A stretch of 64,000 nt of DNA from Flavobacterium sp. KACC 22763 (GCF_028736155.1 NZ_CP117879.1:2232001-2296000); one strand, 5' to 3'; shown: positions 1-10,374, counted from the stretch's first letter. Program-made: numbers and translations. Notes: generated by a model not told the origin, from the sequence alone.

Positions 1-1332
1 GAGCAACTTCATGATTTTGGTTTTCATCCGAATAAAAAATACAAATTCTGGGCAACTCCATTTTCTACTTATTCAAGCGAAAATTATACATTCGAAAAAG
101 CTTTAGAAAGTGCAAAATTGGCAAATCGCGTATACGAAGTAGCGTCAGGCTATGAAGTCCCTGACGTTAGCTATGTCGTAGAACCTATAGACGGACTTTG
201 GCTGATGGCTATTGACGGAAATGTCTATATACCGAAAAAAAATGCTTCTGCTGAAAAAGATTCTAAGAATTACAGCGAAGCCAGTACAGGTTATAACAAC
301 GTGCTTTCGAACAAAAAACATCTCATAAAATGGGTTGAAACTATTTCGGCGGAAGCCAAAAAACAAGGAAAAACTTTAATCACTTTCAGTCATTTCCCTA
401 TGATTGATTTTAATGATGACGCTTCCGCAGAAATAAAAGAATTGCTCGGTCCTAACAAATGGCAGTTAAACCGTGTTCCTGTTGAAGAAGTCGCACAAGT
501 TTTTGCAGATGCAGGATTAAAAATTCATTTTGGCGGACATATGCACATCAACGACACAGGAGTTAGAACTTCTGCAAAAGGAAACACTTTGGTTAATATT
601 CAAACGCCATCGCTTGCGGCTTATATTCCAGCTTACAAACTATTGACTTTCAAAAAAGATAACCTTGTAGATATTCAAACCATTACTATTGATGATGTTC
701 CGAGATACAACGAACTTTTTGATTTGTATAAAATGGAATATCAGTTTCTAGAAAGTCAGCATGCTCAAGACATTTGGAATATTGATATTTTAAAAATGAA
801 AAACTATCACGATTTTACCGATTTTCATTTGAAAGAATTGGTTCGACTTCGATTCTTGAAAGACGATTGGCCTTCTGCTTTCAAAGATTTTATATTGAAT
901 GTTTCGGCGAAAGATTTACTAGTTTTAGCCAATATGCAATCAGATCAAGATTTTGATTTTATTCTTAAAAATAAAGATCAATTTCAGAAAGAATGGAATG
1001 AAGCCGAAGCTAAATCAGAAAAAAATTTAACTCAGAACAATCTCAAAAAAGACAATTTCACTTGGTCTGGTTATGATCTTCTGGTAGATTTTTATCGTTT
1101 TAGAAGTGCAGATGAATTGGCTTTAGCCGATGTTGGAATTCAAAGAGCAAAAGAATACAAAGTTTTGTCAAATTTATTTTTAGAAGGTTCTAAAGCTGAT
1201 CTTTCGAAAGACACTGCGCTTCAGAAACAAATGAAATTATTTCTTATCATCTTCAATAAATTTATGCATGAAGTCCCAGCAGATCATTTTACAGTTAATT
1301 TGAAAAATGGTACGATTAAGAGCGTGAAATGA
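1..1332 (+). CDS. Metallophosphoesterase (calcineurin-like), 5' truncated by window
   Basis: The reading frame is open from base 1, so the gene begins before the window; the TTG at 118 is only an in-frame codon. The visible part is about 443 residues. The motif GGHMH near 537-545, after a conserved histidine in TFSHFPMID, is the C-terminal metal-binding block of calcineurin-like phosphoesterases, which use two metal ions to cleave phosphoesters. The C-terminal 200 residues are charged and helical and match no domain I can name. The substrate cannot be told from sequence. A long inverted repeat with a terminator-like inner hairpin follows the stop. Confidence 0.75.
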   Translation, partial: EQLHDFGFHPNKKYKFWATPFSTYSSENYTFEKALESAKLANRVYEVASGYEVPDVSYVVEPIDGLWLMAIDGNVYIPKKNASAEKDSKNYSEASTGYNNVLSNKKHLIKWVETISAEAKKQGKTLITFSHFPMIDFNDDASAEIKELLGPNKWQLNRVPVEEVAQVFADAGLKIHFGGHMHINDTGVRTSAKGNTLVNIQTPSLAAYIPAYKLLTFKKDNLVDIQTITIDDVPRYNELFDLYKMEYQFLESQHAQDIWNIDILKMKNYHDFTDFHLKELVRLRFLKDDWPSAFKDFILNVSAKDLLVLANMQSDQDFDFILKNKDQFQKEWNEAEAKSEKNLTQNNLKKDNFTWSGYDLLVDFYRFRSADELALADVGIQRAKEYKVLSNLFLEGSKADLSKDTALQKQMKLFLIIFNKFMHEVPADHFTVNLKNGTIKSVK

Positions 1333-1359
1333 TTTTTTTCTGTACAAGATGCATTTTTT

Positions 1360-1534
1360 AACGCAAAGAGCGCAAAGGTTTTTCGCAAAGTTCGCTGAGT
1401 ATTTTGAGTAAGATTTTACAAATCAAAGTTCGCAAAGATTTATGAATTTAACTTTGTGAACTTTTTTATTTTATAAAATTTAGCTTAAAAAAACCTTAGC
1501 GAACTTTGCGAAAAACCTTTGTGAACTCTGCGCT
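1360..1534. repeat. Long inverted repeat, GCAAAG word family
   Basis: The left arm (1360-1396) and right arm (1498-1534) pair over about 37 nt, and the inner 22 nt are nearly perfect. Each arm is itself made of degenerate GCAAAG-type words every 9-11 nt. A second hairpin of the same word family sits inside (AAAGTTCGCAAAG at 1425-1437 with CTTTGTGAACTTT at 1452-1464). It lies between the convergent ends of the phosphoesterase and GH18 genes. Confidence 0.85.
1425..1468 (+). terminator. Probable intrinsic terminator of the phosphoesterase gene
   Basis: A 13-bp stem with one mismatch (1425-1437 and 1452-1464) is followed by TTTTTTATTTT. This is the usual hairpin plus T-run on the plus strand, within the larger repeat element. 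Confidence 0.55.
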
Positions 1535-1629
1535 ACAAAAAAAAGGTCGTCAAAAAAATGACAACCTTTTCATCACATTAAAACCTAAAATTTAATGTAT
1601 CTAAAACCATTATGGCAAATGGGTTAGTA

Positions 1630-3255
1630 TTATTTTTTAATAAAACGTCTTACCGTTTTTATTCCGTTTTTTTCCACCGAAATAAGATAAATTCCTGTTT
1701 TTAAAGTTGAAACATCAATACTGTTATTGTTTACAGTTTGAGAAAAAACAGTTGCGCCGCCTTCTGTGTTGATGACATTTACATTCCCGCCAGAAACCTC
1801 TGTGCTAAAGTAAAGCTGACTTTCGGTTGGATTTGGATAAACTTCCAAACTTGCTATGGATTGTTCTGTAGTTGGTGCAGCTGCTCTTGCCGTTGAACCC
1901 GATTTAGTAATTTTAAACCAGTTTATATTGGCACCAGAAGCCTGAATGTAAATTCCGAAATTGTACGTTCCTGCATTTACGTTTACCGTCTGAGAAATCG
2001 TTTGCCAATTCTGCCATCCTCCCGTATTAGGCACATTAACAGCTCCAAGTTGAATTGCTCCAGCATTTAAATCAGAAGAAATTCTGGCACCGTTAACAGC
2101 ACTTGCCACGCGGTATTCAATTACATAAGCTCCAGATGTTGGGAAATTAATATTGTAATACGCCATCCAGTCGCCTGTATCACAATATCCAACGTTTAAG
2201 CCACCGCCTGTATCGGTCGTTGCTTCGGTTTGAACACCGCTCATTGTATTGTAATTTTCGGCCTGAATTGTAGTTCCAGTTGCAGGAGGGTTACTTCCTG
2301 TAATTACCTGATTAATGGCATTCAACAATGATTTAGTTCCTGTTGCATCCTGAGACAATTCCCAAATCATAACTCCTCCCGCATTCTGAATCGCAAAAGT
2401 TGTTTTTTGCTTAATGGTTGGAATTCCGTTATAATAAATTGTATTTCCAACCTGATCCAAGTTTTCAGCTCCTGGATATTGTGCTACGATATTAGCATAA
2501 GAAATTCCCTGATTGGCAGAAGCTCCAAAACCGTAACCATAAAACGGAAGTCCGATAATAGCTTTGCTAGCAGGCAATCCTCTTCCTGTCCAATAATTAA
2601 ACTGATTTACTGCCATGCTATAAGGAGAATGCTGACCCGGATTGTTTGGCGCCCAAGGCCCTGTTGCATCATAAGCCATGATATTGATCCAGTCGTAAGC
2701 CGCAAAAGTAGATGAAGGTACATTGGCACCACCATATCCTTCTGAAAGCGCTGCTGAAATCAATTTTCCATTGGCATGCAATTTATTAGCCAAAGCGATT
2801 ACAAATCCGCCGTAATCTCCATTAATTGCTGGACCTTCCAAATCAACGTCTACTCCATCAAAATTGTGAGCCACCACATAATCGTAGATTTTCTGGATAA
2901 AAGCCGTTCTGTTTGCTGGCGTAATCAGATTAAAATAATTGTCGCGAATTGCGCCGCCTTCTGAAACTGAACCTCCTCCAAGCGATACAAAAACTTTTAC
3001 GTTTTGCGCGTGCGCCGCATTGATAATAGCATTACTTCCTGAATTAAAACTTAAGTAACCATTGGCATCAGGATTTTCGAACGCAATATTAATATGCGTC
3101 AATTTACTGTACTGAATTGTACTAGAAAAAGCATTTAAATCAACCCAATTTGGGACATAAGCGACAACTTTCTTTTGGGCTGCCAAAAAATTAAAAACAC
3201 CCAGCATTAAAATAATCATGCATTTCTGCAGCATTCTTCGGTAATTGTTTTTCAT
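1630..3255 (-). CDS. Secreted GH18 chitinase-like enzyme with CBM6 and T9SS sorting domain
   Basis: 541 residues. An N-terminal signal peptide ends about residue 26 (FLAAQ). The GH18 barrel spans about 28-318, with the catalytic DxxDxDxE motif as DGVDVDLE at 133-140 (E140 the acid/base) and the barrel motifs FVSLGGG and IMAYD. A CBM6-type module follows at about 329-449, then a type A sorting tail (YPNP at 473 to KTVRRFIKK), so export through the type IX system is expected. It should cut beta-1,4-GlcNAc links in chitin; an endo-N-acetylglucosaminidase activity cannot be excluded. It is the last gene of a minus-strand set with GH64 and GH16. Confidence 0.88.
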   Translation of the reverse strand: MKNNYRRMLQKCMIILMLGVFNFLAAQKKVVAYVPNWVDLNAFSSTIQYSKLTHINIAFENPDANGYLSFNSGSNAIINAAHAQNVKVFVSLGGGSVSEGGAIRDNYFNLITPANRTAFIQKIYDYVVAHNFDGVDVDLEGPAINGDYGGFVIALANKLHANGKLISAALSEGYGGANVPSSTFAAYDWINIMAYDATGPWAPNNPGQHSPYSMAVNQFNYWTGRGLPASKAIIGLPFYGYGFGASANQGISYANIVAQYPGAENLDQVGNTIYYNGIPTIKQKTTFAIQNAGGVMIWELSQDATGTKSLLNAINQVITGSNPPATGTTIQAENYNTMSGVQTEATTDTGGGLNVGYCDTGDWMAYYNINFPTSGAYVIEYRVASAVNGARISSDLNAGAIQLGAVNVPNTGGWQNWQTISQTVNVNAGTYNFGIYIQASGANINWFKITKSGSTARAAAPTTEQSIASLEVYPNPTESQLYFSTEVSGGNVNVINTEGGATVFSQTVNNNSIDVSTLKTGIYLISVEKNGIKTVRRFIKK

Positions 3256-3432
3256 AATAATTGTTTTAATAGATTAATAAACTCGTAAACATGGGACGGT
3301 TATTTGAGTTGTATATTTTTTATTCTAGATTTCAGACTTTAGATTTTAGATTTAATTTGAAATCTAATTTCGTAGAACTAACACTACCTAAATTAGCATC
3401 TAAACTCTAAAGCCTGAGATCACTTTTTAAAA

Positions 3433-6084
3433 CTATTTCTTTATGAATCGCTTGATTGTTTGTTTGCCGTCTTTTTCAAAAACTATAAAATAGATTCCTT
3501 TTCTGAGGTGCGAAACATCAAAACTATTATTATTGATTTTTTGTGAAACTACAGTAGATCCCGTTTGAGAATCCACAATTTTTGCAGTTCCTCCAGAAAG
3601 ATCTGTCGTAACAAAAAGGGTGTTTTCAACTGGACTTGGATACACATTTAAAACCGTTTCTTCTGGTTCTTCTACTGTTTCAGTTGCGACCATTCTAGCT
3701 GTTCCTGCCACTTTTGTGATTTTAATCCAGTTAATGTTCATTCCGGTATTCTGAATGTAGATTCCGAAATTATATGCACCCGCATTTACATTTACGGTTT
3801 GCGAAACCGTTTGCCAGTTCTGCCATCCTCCTGTATTCGGAATATCAACATTTCCTAAAACGATGGCTCCAGCATTTAAATCTGCAGATAATCTTCCGCC
3901 TGTAACTGCGCTTGCTACTCGGTATTCAATTAAATAAGAACCTGTTGTTGGGAAATTAATGCTGTTATACGCCAGCCAATCGCCTGTTTCGGTGTAACCA
4001 ACATTTGATCCTCCGCCAGTATCTGTAGTCGCTTCAACTTGAATTCCGCTCATGGCTGAATAATCTTCGGCTTGAATTAAAATGGAAGTTTGAGAAGATG
4101 TTGCTGGAACTAGTTTCCATTGTCCACAAGTCTGATTGTTGTTATCCCATTGTTGCACAATTGCGCCAGAAGCCGTACTTGCTCCTGCTACCTCAACAAT
4201 TCTTCCGCTGTGACGAGCAACAATTTTGTAATAACCATCGCCAGTAGAAACTAAAATAAACTGCTGATTTGTAGTTGCATTGTATGGATATTGTTCTACT
4301 CTTGCACCATTGGCTTTATTGAAATTATTGATATCCATTGACATACCACTATGATTAGCAATGATTTTATACATTCCGTCGCCTAAATGCGTAAAAGTAA
4401 ATTTCTGATTGTTTCCAGAATTCAAAGCTCCCTGATTGATTCCTGCTCCATTTGACATGCTAGAATTCCAAACGTCCATGTATAAACCGCTATTTCTGTT
4501 TTGAAGAAAGAAAGTCTGATTTCCTAAAGTTGTCGTTCCGTTTGCAATAATTCTAATCGAACTCACTTTATCATTCCAAGTCGTATTCAAACAAGAATTA
4601 TCAGAATTGATTACTGTTGAAGCTCCGCCAAAATTATCATCTTGATATAAAATCGCTTGATAACCTTGAGTAATTTTTAGTGAAGAAATATCATCGTTTA
4701 AAACTCCTAAAGAATTTAAACGAGCCAGATTGTAATCTCCAATTGTCAAGCCTCCTGAAAATCCTGTATAATTGCAATCTTTATAAACTGTAATAACATC
4801 TGTTGTAGCTGGAACCGTAGGCGTTGTAAGTCCGTAATACCCCCCAAATGTTGCAATAACTTTGGTTGGCTGTGGCGAATGAAGCGACGGCGATTGATCT
4901 GCAACATCATCATACGCAAATCCGTAAGCCAAATTATCAATATTAATTCCTGGCAAATGCCAAAATTTAGAATAATGATTGGTTGGGTTTGTCTGATAAT
5001 ATTTTGATGCATCGTACCAATTCTGCTGTCCTGGATTTGCCGTTGTAGTATTTACAACATGTCGATTAATTGCGGCTGTCAATTGTGCCTGAATTACTAA
5101 ATCCAAATCTCCATCAACCAATCTTCTATCCAAAACACCTTTTCCTTCAAGAGCTTCTTGCGTAGTTGGTCGGTTTTGAACGCGTCCAGTTCTTCCAATA
5201 AAAGCTCCAGATTGTCCCACCATTTCTAATTGTTCTCCAATAACTCTTCCTTTAAAAACTCCTGCATCTCCTGCATAAAAGATCAAATCTTCATTTTTGT
5301 ATTTGTTCCAAATGGCATCGATATACGATTTTAAATAATTGGCGTATGGCCCTGATCCTTCAGCATAAGCTGGAGTTTTAGATGGAGCCGTAATTTCTCC
5401 CGTTGCATCGTTTACACAACCTTGAAATTCTGCTGGAACATTCGCTTTAAAAGCGGCAACAATATCAGCGTGTTTTTTCAAATCGCCTACTTTCTTTTGG
5501 TAGCCGTTTGCGCCTAACAGCTCCAATCCCATTGGATATTTGTATGAATCTACTCTTGTTGGATTTCCGAAGAAACCGTATTGATTATTAGTCAATTCGA
5601 TCATTTCATACAAAATTCCCTGATTAGGATCTGTAGCATTCTGCGGATTTGGCGATGCATATCCCGAGGGCGCACCGCTGGCACCGAAAAAGTAAAAATA
5701 CAATTGAGAGCCTTTAGAAATAAAAACTCTACAACCTGCAATTAAAGGTAAAGTGAAAGTTTTGTTTGGAATTTCACTCAGCTTGGTAAAACAGGCTGCG
5801 TATTTTGAGTTTTGCCCCGGACCTGTATTTCCGCCATAAGTTGGTCCTGTAACGGTATTGTAAGAAGCATTCATTGGCAAAACCTGACTTGTTTTGGCAT
5901 TTACCCAAACATGGTTTCCTGTGGTATAGTCAATTCCGACAATCGCCACATAAAGATCGCTGTCTGCGAAAGTGGAATTATTACTAATTGTAAATGGCAC
6001 AGGCCCTTGAGCATGCGTCAGGCTTGAAAACACTAAAAAGAGTGCTGTCAATAAAGAAAATCTTTGAAGTCTAATTTTTTTCAT
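3433..6084 (-). CDS. Secreted GH64 beta-1,3-glucanase with crystallin, ricin-type lectin, CBM6 and T9SS modules
   Basis: 883 residues. The signal peptide ends at about 26 (THAQ). Residues 28-415 match the GH64 / thaumatin-like beta-1,3-glucanase fold (PFTISNNS start, YFFGASGAP, YDDVADQSPSL). Next come a beta/gamma-crystallin-like module (430-513, VYKDCNYTGFSGGL and LYQDDNFGG), a ricin B lectin / CBM13 domain (522-662), a CBM6 (669-792) and a T9SS type A tail (812-883). GH64 enzymes release oligosaccharides from beta-1,3-glucan, as in fungal walls. The CBM6 plus tail is nearly the same as in the neighbouring GH18 protein. Confidence 0.88.
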   Translation of the reverse strand: MKKIRLQRFSLLTALFLVFSSLTHAQGPVPFTISNNSTFADSDLYVAIVGIDYTTGNHVWVNAKTSQVLPMNASYNTVTGPTYGGNTGPGQNSKYAACFTKLSEIPNKTFTLPLIAGCRVFISKGSQLYFYFFGASGAPSGYASPNPQNATDPNQGILYEMIELTNNQYGFFGNPTRVDSYKYPMGLELLGANGYQKKVGDLKKHADIVAAFKANVPAEFQGCVNDATGEITAPSKTPAYAEGSGPYANYLKSYIDAIWNKYKNEDLIFYAGDAGVFKGRVIGEQLEMVGQSGAFIGRTGRVQNRPTTQEALEGKGVLDRRLVDGDLDLVIQAQLTAAINRHVVNTTTANPGQQNWYDASKYYQTNPTNHYSKFWHLPGINIDNLAYGFAYDDVADQSPSLHSPQPTKVIATFGGYYGLTTPTVPATTDVITVYKDCNYTGFSGGLTIGDYNLARLNSLGVLNDDISSLKITQGYQAILYQDDNFGGASTVINSDNSCLNTTWNDKVSSIRIIANGTTTLGNQTFFLQNRNSGLYMDVWNSSMSNGAGINQGALNSGNNQKFTFTHLGDGMYKIIANHSGMSMDINNFNKANGARVEQYPYNATTNQQFILVSTGDGYYKIVARHSGRIVEVAGASTASGAIVQQWDNNNQTCGQWKLVPATSSQTSILIQAEDYSAMSGIQVEATTDTGGGSNVGYTETGDWLAYNSINFPTTGSYLIEYRVASAVTGGRLSADLNAGAIVLGNVDIPNTGGWQNWQTVSQTVNVNAGAYNFGIYIQNTGMNINWIKITKVAGTARMVATETVEEPEETVLNVYPSPVENTLFVTTDLSGGTAKIVDSQTGSTVVSQKINNNSFDVSHLRKGIYFIVFEKDGKQTIKRFIKK

Positions 6085-6150
6085 ATTTAAATAATTTGGG
6101 ATTAATAAATAGATTTTAAACCAAAGCCATTTTCAAATTAATGACTAAAT

Positions 6151-6198
6151 AATCCGTTAGGTGCAATTGGCATTTCGTTAAATTGCACCCAACGGATT
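6151..6198. terminator. Strong intergenic hairpin between GH16 and GH64 genes
   Basis: AATCCGTTAGGTGCAATT at 6151-6168 pairs with AATTGCACCCAACGGATT at 6181-6198, with one central mismatch and a 12-nt loop. It lies just after the GH16 stop and before the GH64 start. It could attenuate transcription or stabilise the upstream mRNA. The T-tract after it on the minus strand is poor, so full termination is uncertain. Confidence 0.6.
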
Positions 6199-6204
6199 TA
6201 AAAA

Positions 6205-9200
6205 TTACTTCTTAATCAGCTTCTTAGTCCAGTTTTTTTGATCTGATTTGAAGTTTAGAATATAAATTCCTCTACGAAGTTTACTTACGTCAATTACGCT
6301 TTCATTTCCTTGAGGTTTGTTCTGTAAAATCAAAGTTCCTGTGTTGTCATAAATGGTAATCACTTTATTGTCTAAGTTCTCAGGAGATGAAACTTGAACA
6401 TAATTATTCGTCGGATTTGGATAGACTGCAAAAACAGCTTCTTCCGTTTGAGGTTCTTCTTCAACATTCAAAGCCATTCTAGCTGTTGATGAAGATCCGT
6501 AAGCTTCAATTTCATACAATGAATATCCGTAAGGAGCCAAAGCTTTTGCTGTACATAAAATACGCAGATATCTTCCTGTTCCGCTTACCGCTAAATCATC
6601 AGTTCCGCCATCGCTTGCTGTTTGCGTATTGATAGTTTCACTTTCTGTAAAAACATTATCTGCAGACAACTGCACTTTGTATTGCGTTGCATAAGCTGCC
6701 TCCCATTTTAATACCACACGGTTAAGAGTATAGCTGCTTCCTAAATCAACATAAATCCATTCTGTAGCATTAGCAAAAGAACTTGCCCATCTTGATGCTG
6801 CGCCATCTCCGTCTGTAGCTTTACTAGCAGAAAGCGTTACATTTTCTTCTGTAGAAGCTGTTGCTGTTTTTCCTAAAGCTAAATTCACATTCGGGTTCGC
6901 TGTAATATTTCTAACCGTTACATCGCTGAAAACTCCTGTTGCTAATGTTCCGTTAGCGTGAGATGTAACTGCCATTCCCACATAAATTGTGTTCGCCATT
7001 GCAATTGTTTTTGGTGTTCCAACTTGTGTCCATGTAGTTCCGTTATCAGAAGCATAAGAAGTAAATACATTTCCAGATCTTACCAAACGAACCCATTTTG
7101 GAGCTGCTCCTGTTGTAACCGTAGCAGTCGTTGCTCCCGAAGTAGTATCGCGAGTTAAAAATTCAATTCCTGCTGCAGCGCTTGCATCTGTCATAGCATG
7201 TTTTGAAGTTGCTGTAAGTGTTTCACGGAACATTACACCTGCCTTTGCATAAGTGTTAGTGTTGGTTAACGAATTTACTTTAGCAATAATTTCAGCATCT
7301 CCCGTAATTGGCTGATTCACAAATTGAAATTGATCACTTGTGTCCCAAATATCATTTCCTGCTCCTTTGACGGTATAAGTTCCGCTTGAGTGTGTCGCTT
7401 CTCCTGCTGGCGTAACTGCACCTAAATCGGTACTAATCCAAGGCGAAGGCAATCCTGCCGGAGTTTCTGTAGACACTAAATTTAAAGCTCTTAAATTGTC
7501 AAAATAATAAGTGTTTCCAGAATTAGTTCCTGGTTCAAACAAGAAAACAAAACGGTTTACATCAGTATCTGGCGTCGAAGCATCTGGCGTACTTACATAC
7601 GTAAAAGTAATAGTATGCCAAGCATTGCTTTGTTTTACAACTCCCTGATAAATACTGTGTCTTCCAACAGGATAATTGGACGGAACCGAAGCGCTGCTTT
7701 CTGCCTGCCAAGAAATGATTGATCCAACTGGCGCAGAAGTGTAAACATCCATCGCGAATTTTTTTGTTCCTGCTTTAAAATCTCCAATGTTGTTTAGAGT
7801 CGTGTTGAATGAAAAATTATCATACAATTCAATCGATTTACGAACGTATTTTCCAACATTAGAAGAAGTATTGATTCCGCTTGCATTTGGATTTGCTGTG
7901 TTTGCTGTATAAGTTCCAATTGCATCTCTAAATGTAATATTGTGAATCGTTTGATAATCTTCATACACTACACCTGCCGTAAAAGTATCTGGAAGTTTGG
8001 TTGAGCCAATTCTGATGTTATCAAAATAGTATGTATCATTTGTAAACGATCCAGAATTAAACAATAAAACCATTTGGTTCACTGCTAAGTTTGAAGTTCC
8101 AGCATCCGGACTGGAATTATAGTAAAAAGTTAATGTTTCCCATTGGTTTTGTTTGGTTGTAATGGCTACGTAATTACTATTTCTTCCTGTCGGATAATTT
8201 GCTGGAAGCGAAGTGGCGCTGTTTTCAAAATTCATGCTTACAACCGTACCAATTGGTGCTGTTGTATAGACATCGATCATGATTTTATTCGTCTGATTTT
8301 TAAATAAACCAGCATCTTCAATCGATGTTTGCGTATTAAAGAAAAGCACATCGTATTGTTCTGATGCATTTCGAACATACTTCGCCACATTTGCAGATGA
8401 GTTAACAGAATTAGAACCCGGATTTGCCACAACAGAATATGTTCCTGTCGTAGTTCCTTTTATAATTTTATTTGCTCCATCATAATTTTGCAGAACATCT
8501 GTTGCAATAATTGGCTTTTCTGGTGCTGCTTTTGTCAGCAGATTATCAAAATAATACGTCGCTCCCGAATTCGAATTCGATTCAAAAAGAATCACTACGT
8601 TATTGATAGCCAAAGCACTCGTATTTGGATCGATTACTTTTTCAAATTCAAATTCAATCGTTTCCCATTTGTTCTGAACTGTTGTAGTAGCTTTAAAACC
8701 GCTATGTCTTCCTGACGGATAATTGGTTGCTGTCGTTACGTTGCTATTTTCCAGCTGCATTGAAATTTTTGTCCCAACCGGCGCCGAAGTATAAATATCA
8801 AACGAAAGTCTTTTTCTTCCGTAAACATAATCATTCGCATTAGTGATAGTTACGTTTCTGATATTCAAAACATCATACAATTCGCTTGAATTTCGAACAT
8901 ATTTCCCTACCAAAGCCGATGTGTTAATTCCAGTTGCAGAAGGATTCGCAACGGCTTCTGTCAAGACTCCCGTTTTTACAGGATACAATACATTTCGATT
9001 GCTTTGAAAATCTTCATGTATTTTTTCGACTGGCAAAGCAGCTTCTGTTGTAACCGCCAATTTATAAGTATTAACATTACAACCTGAAACTGTAGCAGCT
9101 ACAGAAACATCTCCACCAGAAGTTCCCCAATTTACAGTAATCGAATTTGTTCCCTGCCCTGATGCAATTGTTGCTCCTGCTGGCACAGTCCAGTTGTAGG

Positions 9201-10155
9201 TCGCCCCCGCAATTGCATTTACAGAATAGGTTTTACTAGTTTCATTTTGGTACACTTTGTTATCGCCTGTTACCGCATATTTAAAACTCCCATCGTAAAC
9301 ACGAACATAATCGACTTGTAATTTTGCTGGGAAATCACCCGGAACTGGCGCTACTCCAGCTCCATTTACACTGGTATAAGGCGTTCCTGCACTACCAACA
9401 GCAAGGTTTAAAATGATATAAAACTGACTATCGTTAAAAGGCCATCCGCCGTTAACTGTCGTATTTGGCGTTGCTGTATGAAATAAAACATCATCAACAA
9501 ACCATTTAATATAATTTGGTCCCCATTCTACTGCATAGACATGAAAATCTGAAGATAAATCTGTTGGAGAACTATAGCTTCTACCTGTAAAATGATATCC
9601 ATTTCCATCATAATGAATTGTTCCATCTACAGATTGCGGATTTCTGTGTTTGGCCTCCATAATATCAATTTCTCCAGTATACGGCCAGTTTCCATTAACA
9701 GGAAGCATCCAGAAAGCTGGCCACGCTCCTTGCCCGTTAGATAATTTCATACGAGCTTCAACTCTTCCGTATTTCAAAGAATACTTTCCTTCTGTTGTTA
9801 ATTTTGAAGAAGCGTACGGCTGATCTGGAAAGGAAGCATTCGGCTCATATTTTGCCTGAATGTTCAAATAGCTGTTTGCACCTTCTTTTACAATTGTCGC
9901 TTGATTAGGATCGTAGCGCTGTGCTTCAGCATTTCCAAATCCGCAGAGCGACGGGCATCCGTTTCCTGAAATACTTTGCCACTTGGTTAAATCTACTGTT
10001 GTGCCATTAAATTCATCTGACCAAACAAGCGTGTTACATTGGGCTTGGGTTTTGACAAATGGCAGCAGCAAGAATAAAACCGCTACACAAAATTGTTTAA
10101 ATAAATAAGAATTGCTTTTCGGTGGTCGGCCGAAAAAAAAGTCATTTTCCTTCAT
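6205..10155 (-). CDS. Very large secreted GH16 laminarinase-like multidomain protein
   Basis: 1316 residues. An unusually long N-terminus ends in a signal peptide (about 39). The GH16 domain is at 40-288 with catalytic EIDIME at 162-167, typical of endo-beta-1,3(1,4)-glucanases. A PKD-like domain (290-370) is followed by three tandem modules of about 165 residues (378-540, 552-717, 728-890), each with a YVR.S.ELYD block and ending in YYFDN. Then come a LamG/DUF1349-like domain (905-1085), an F5/8 type C (CBM32-like) domain (1090-1220) and a T9SS type A tail (1242-1316). It should attack laminarin-type beta-glucan outside the cell. It is the first enzyme gene after the propeller regulator. Confidence 0.87.
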   Translation of the reverse strand: MKENDFFFGRPPKSNSYLFKQFCVAVLFLLLPFVKTQAQCNTLVWSDEFNGTTVDLTKWQSISGNGCPSLCGFGNAEAQRYDPNQATIVKEGANSYLNIQAKYEPNASFPDQPYASSKLTTEGKYSLKYGRVEARMKLSNGQGAWPAFWMLPVNGNWPYTGEIDIMEAKHRNPQSVDGTIHYDGNGYHFTGRSYSSPTDLSSDFHVYAVEWGPNYIKWFVDDVLFHTATPNTTVNGGWPFNDSQFYIILNLAVGSAGTPYTSVNGAGVAPVPGDFPAKLQVDYVRVYDGSFKYAVTGDNKVYQNETSKTYSVNAIAGATYNWTVPAGATIASGQGTNSITVNWGTSGGDVSVAATVSGCNVNTYKLAVTTEAALPVEKIHEDFQSNRNVLYPVKTGVLTEAVANPSATGINTSALVGKYVRNSSELYDVLNIRNVTITNANDYVYGRKRLSFDIYTSAPVGTKISMQLENSNVTTATNYPSGRHSGFKATTTVQNKWETIEFEFEKVIDPNTSALAINNVVILFESNSNSGATYYFDNLLTKAAPEKPIIATDVLQNYDGANKIIKGTTTGTYSVVANPGSNSVNSSANVAKYVRNASEQYDVLFFNTQTSIEDAGLFKNQTNKIMIDVYTTAPIGTVVSMNFENSATSLPANYPTGRNSNYVAITTKQNQWETLTFYYNSSPDAGTSNLAVNQMVLLFNSGSFTNDTYYFDNIRIGSTKLPDTFTAGVVYEDYQTIHNITFRDAIGTYTANTANPNASGINTSSNVGKYVRKSIELYDNFSFNTTLNNIGDFKAGTKKFAMDVYTSAPVGSIISWQAESSASVPSNYPVGRHSIYQGVVKQSNAWHTITFTYVSTPDASTPDTDVNRFVFLFEPGTNSGNTYYFDNLRALNLVSTETPAGLPSPWISTDLGAVTPAGEATHSSGTYTVKGAGNDIWDTSDQFQFVNQPITGDAEIIAKVNSLTNTNTYAKAGVMFRETLTATSKHAMTDASAAAGIEFLTRDTTSGATTATVTTGAAPKWVRLVRSGNVFTSYASDNGTTWTQVGTPKTIAMANTIYVGMAVTSHANGTLATGVFSDVTVRNITANPNVNLALGKTATASTEENVTLSASKATDGDGAASRWASSFANATEWIYVDLGSSYTLNRVVLKWEAAYATQYKVQLSADNVFTESETINTQTASDGGTDDLAVSGTGRYLRILCTAKALAPYGYSLYEIEAYGSSSTARMALNVEEEPQTEEAVFAVYPNPTNNYVQVSSPENLDNKVITIYDNTGTLILQNKPQGNESVIDVSKLRRGIYILNFKSDQKNWTKKLIKK

Positions 10156-10284
10156 TTTTAAATAGGTTTTAGTTAGTAAATGTTATTTCTTCAATAAATA
10201 CTGCTTTTTTAAAAAACAGATTTATTTTCCGACAACAATAGGGCAATATTAACTAAAAAATCAGGCTAGACTTACATTTTGGAG

Positions 10285-10301
10285 TACGGTTTGACTACGG
10301 T
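10285..10301. promoter_or_regulatory. Direct repeat TACGGT-N5-TACGGT upstream of GH16 gene
   Basis: Two TACGGT copies lie 11 bp apart (10285-10290 and 10296-10301), about one helical turn, inside an AGTAC...GTACT frame. They are about 130 bp before the GH16 start. A poor minus-strand -7 match (CAACAATA read as TATTGTTG) is at 10233-10240. This could be the binding site of the LuxR-type regulator encoded next door. The link is inference. Confidence 0.35.
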
Positions 10302-10374
10302 ACTATCGAAGAAATGTAACAAATCATCGATGAAATGCATAAAATCACTTCAGATTTCACTTTTACGAGAAAAA

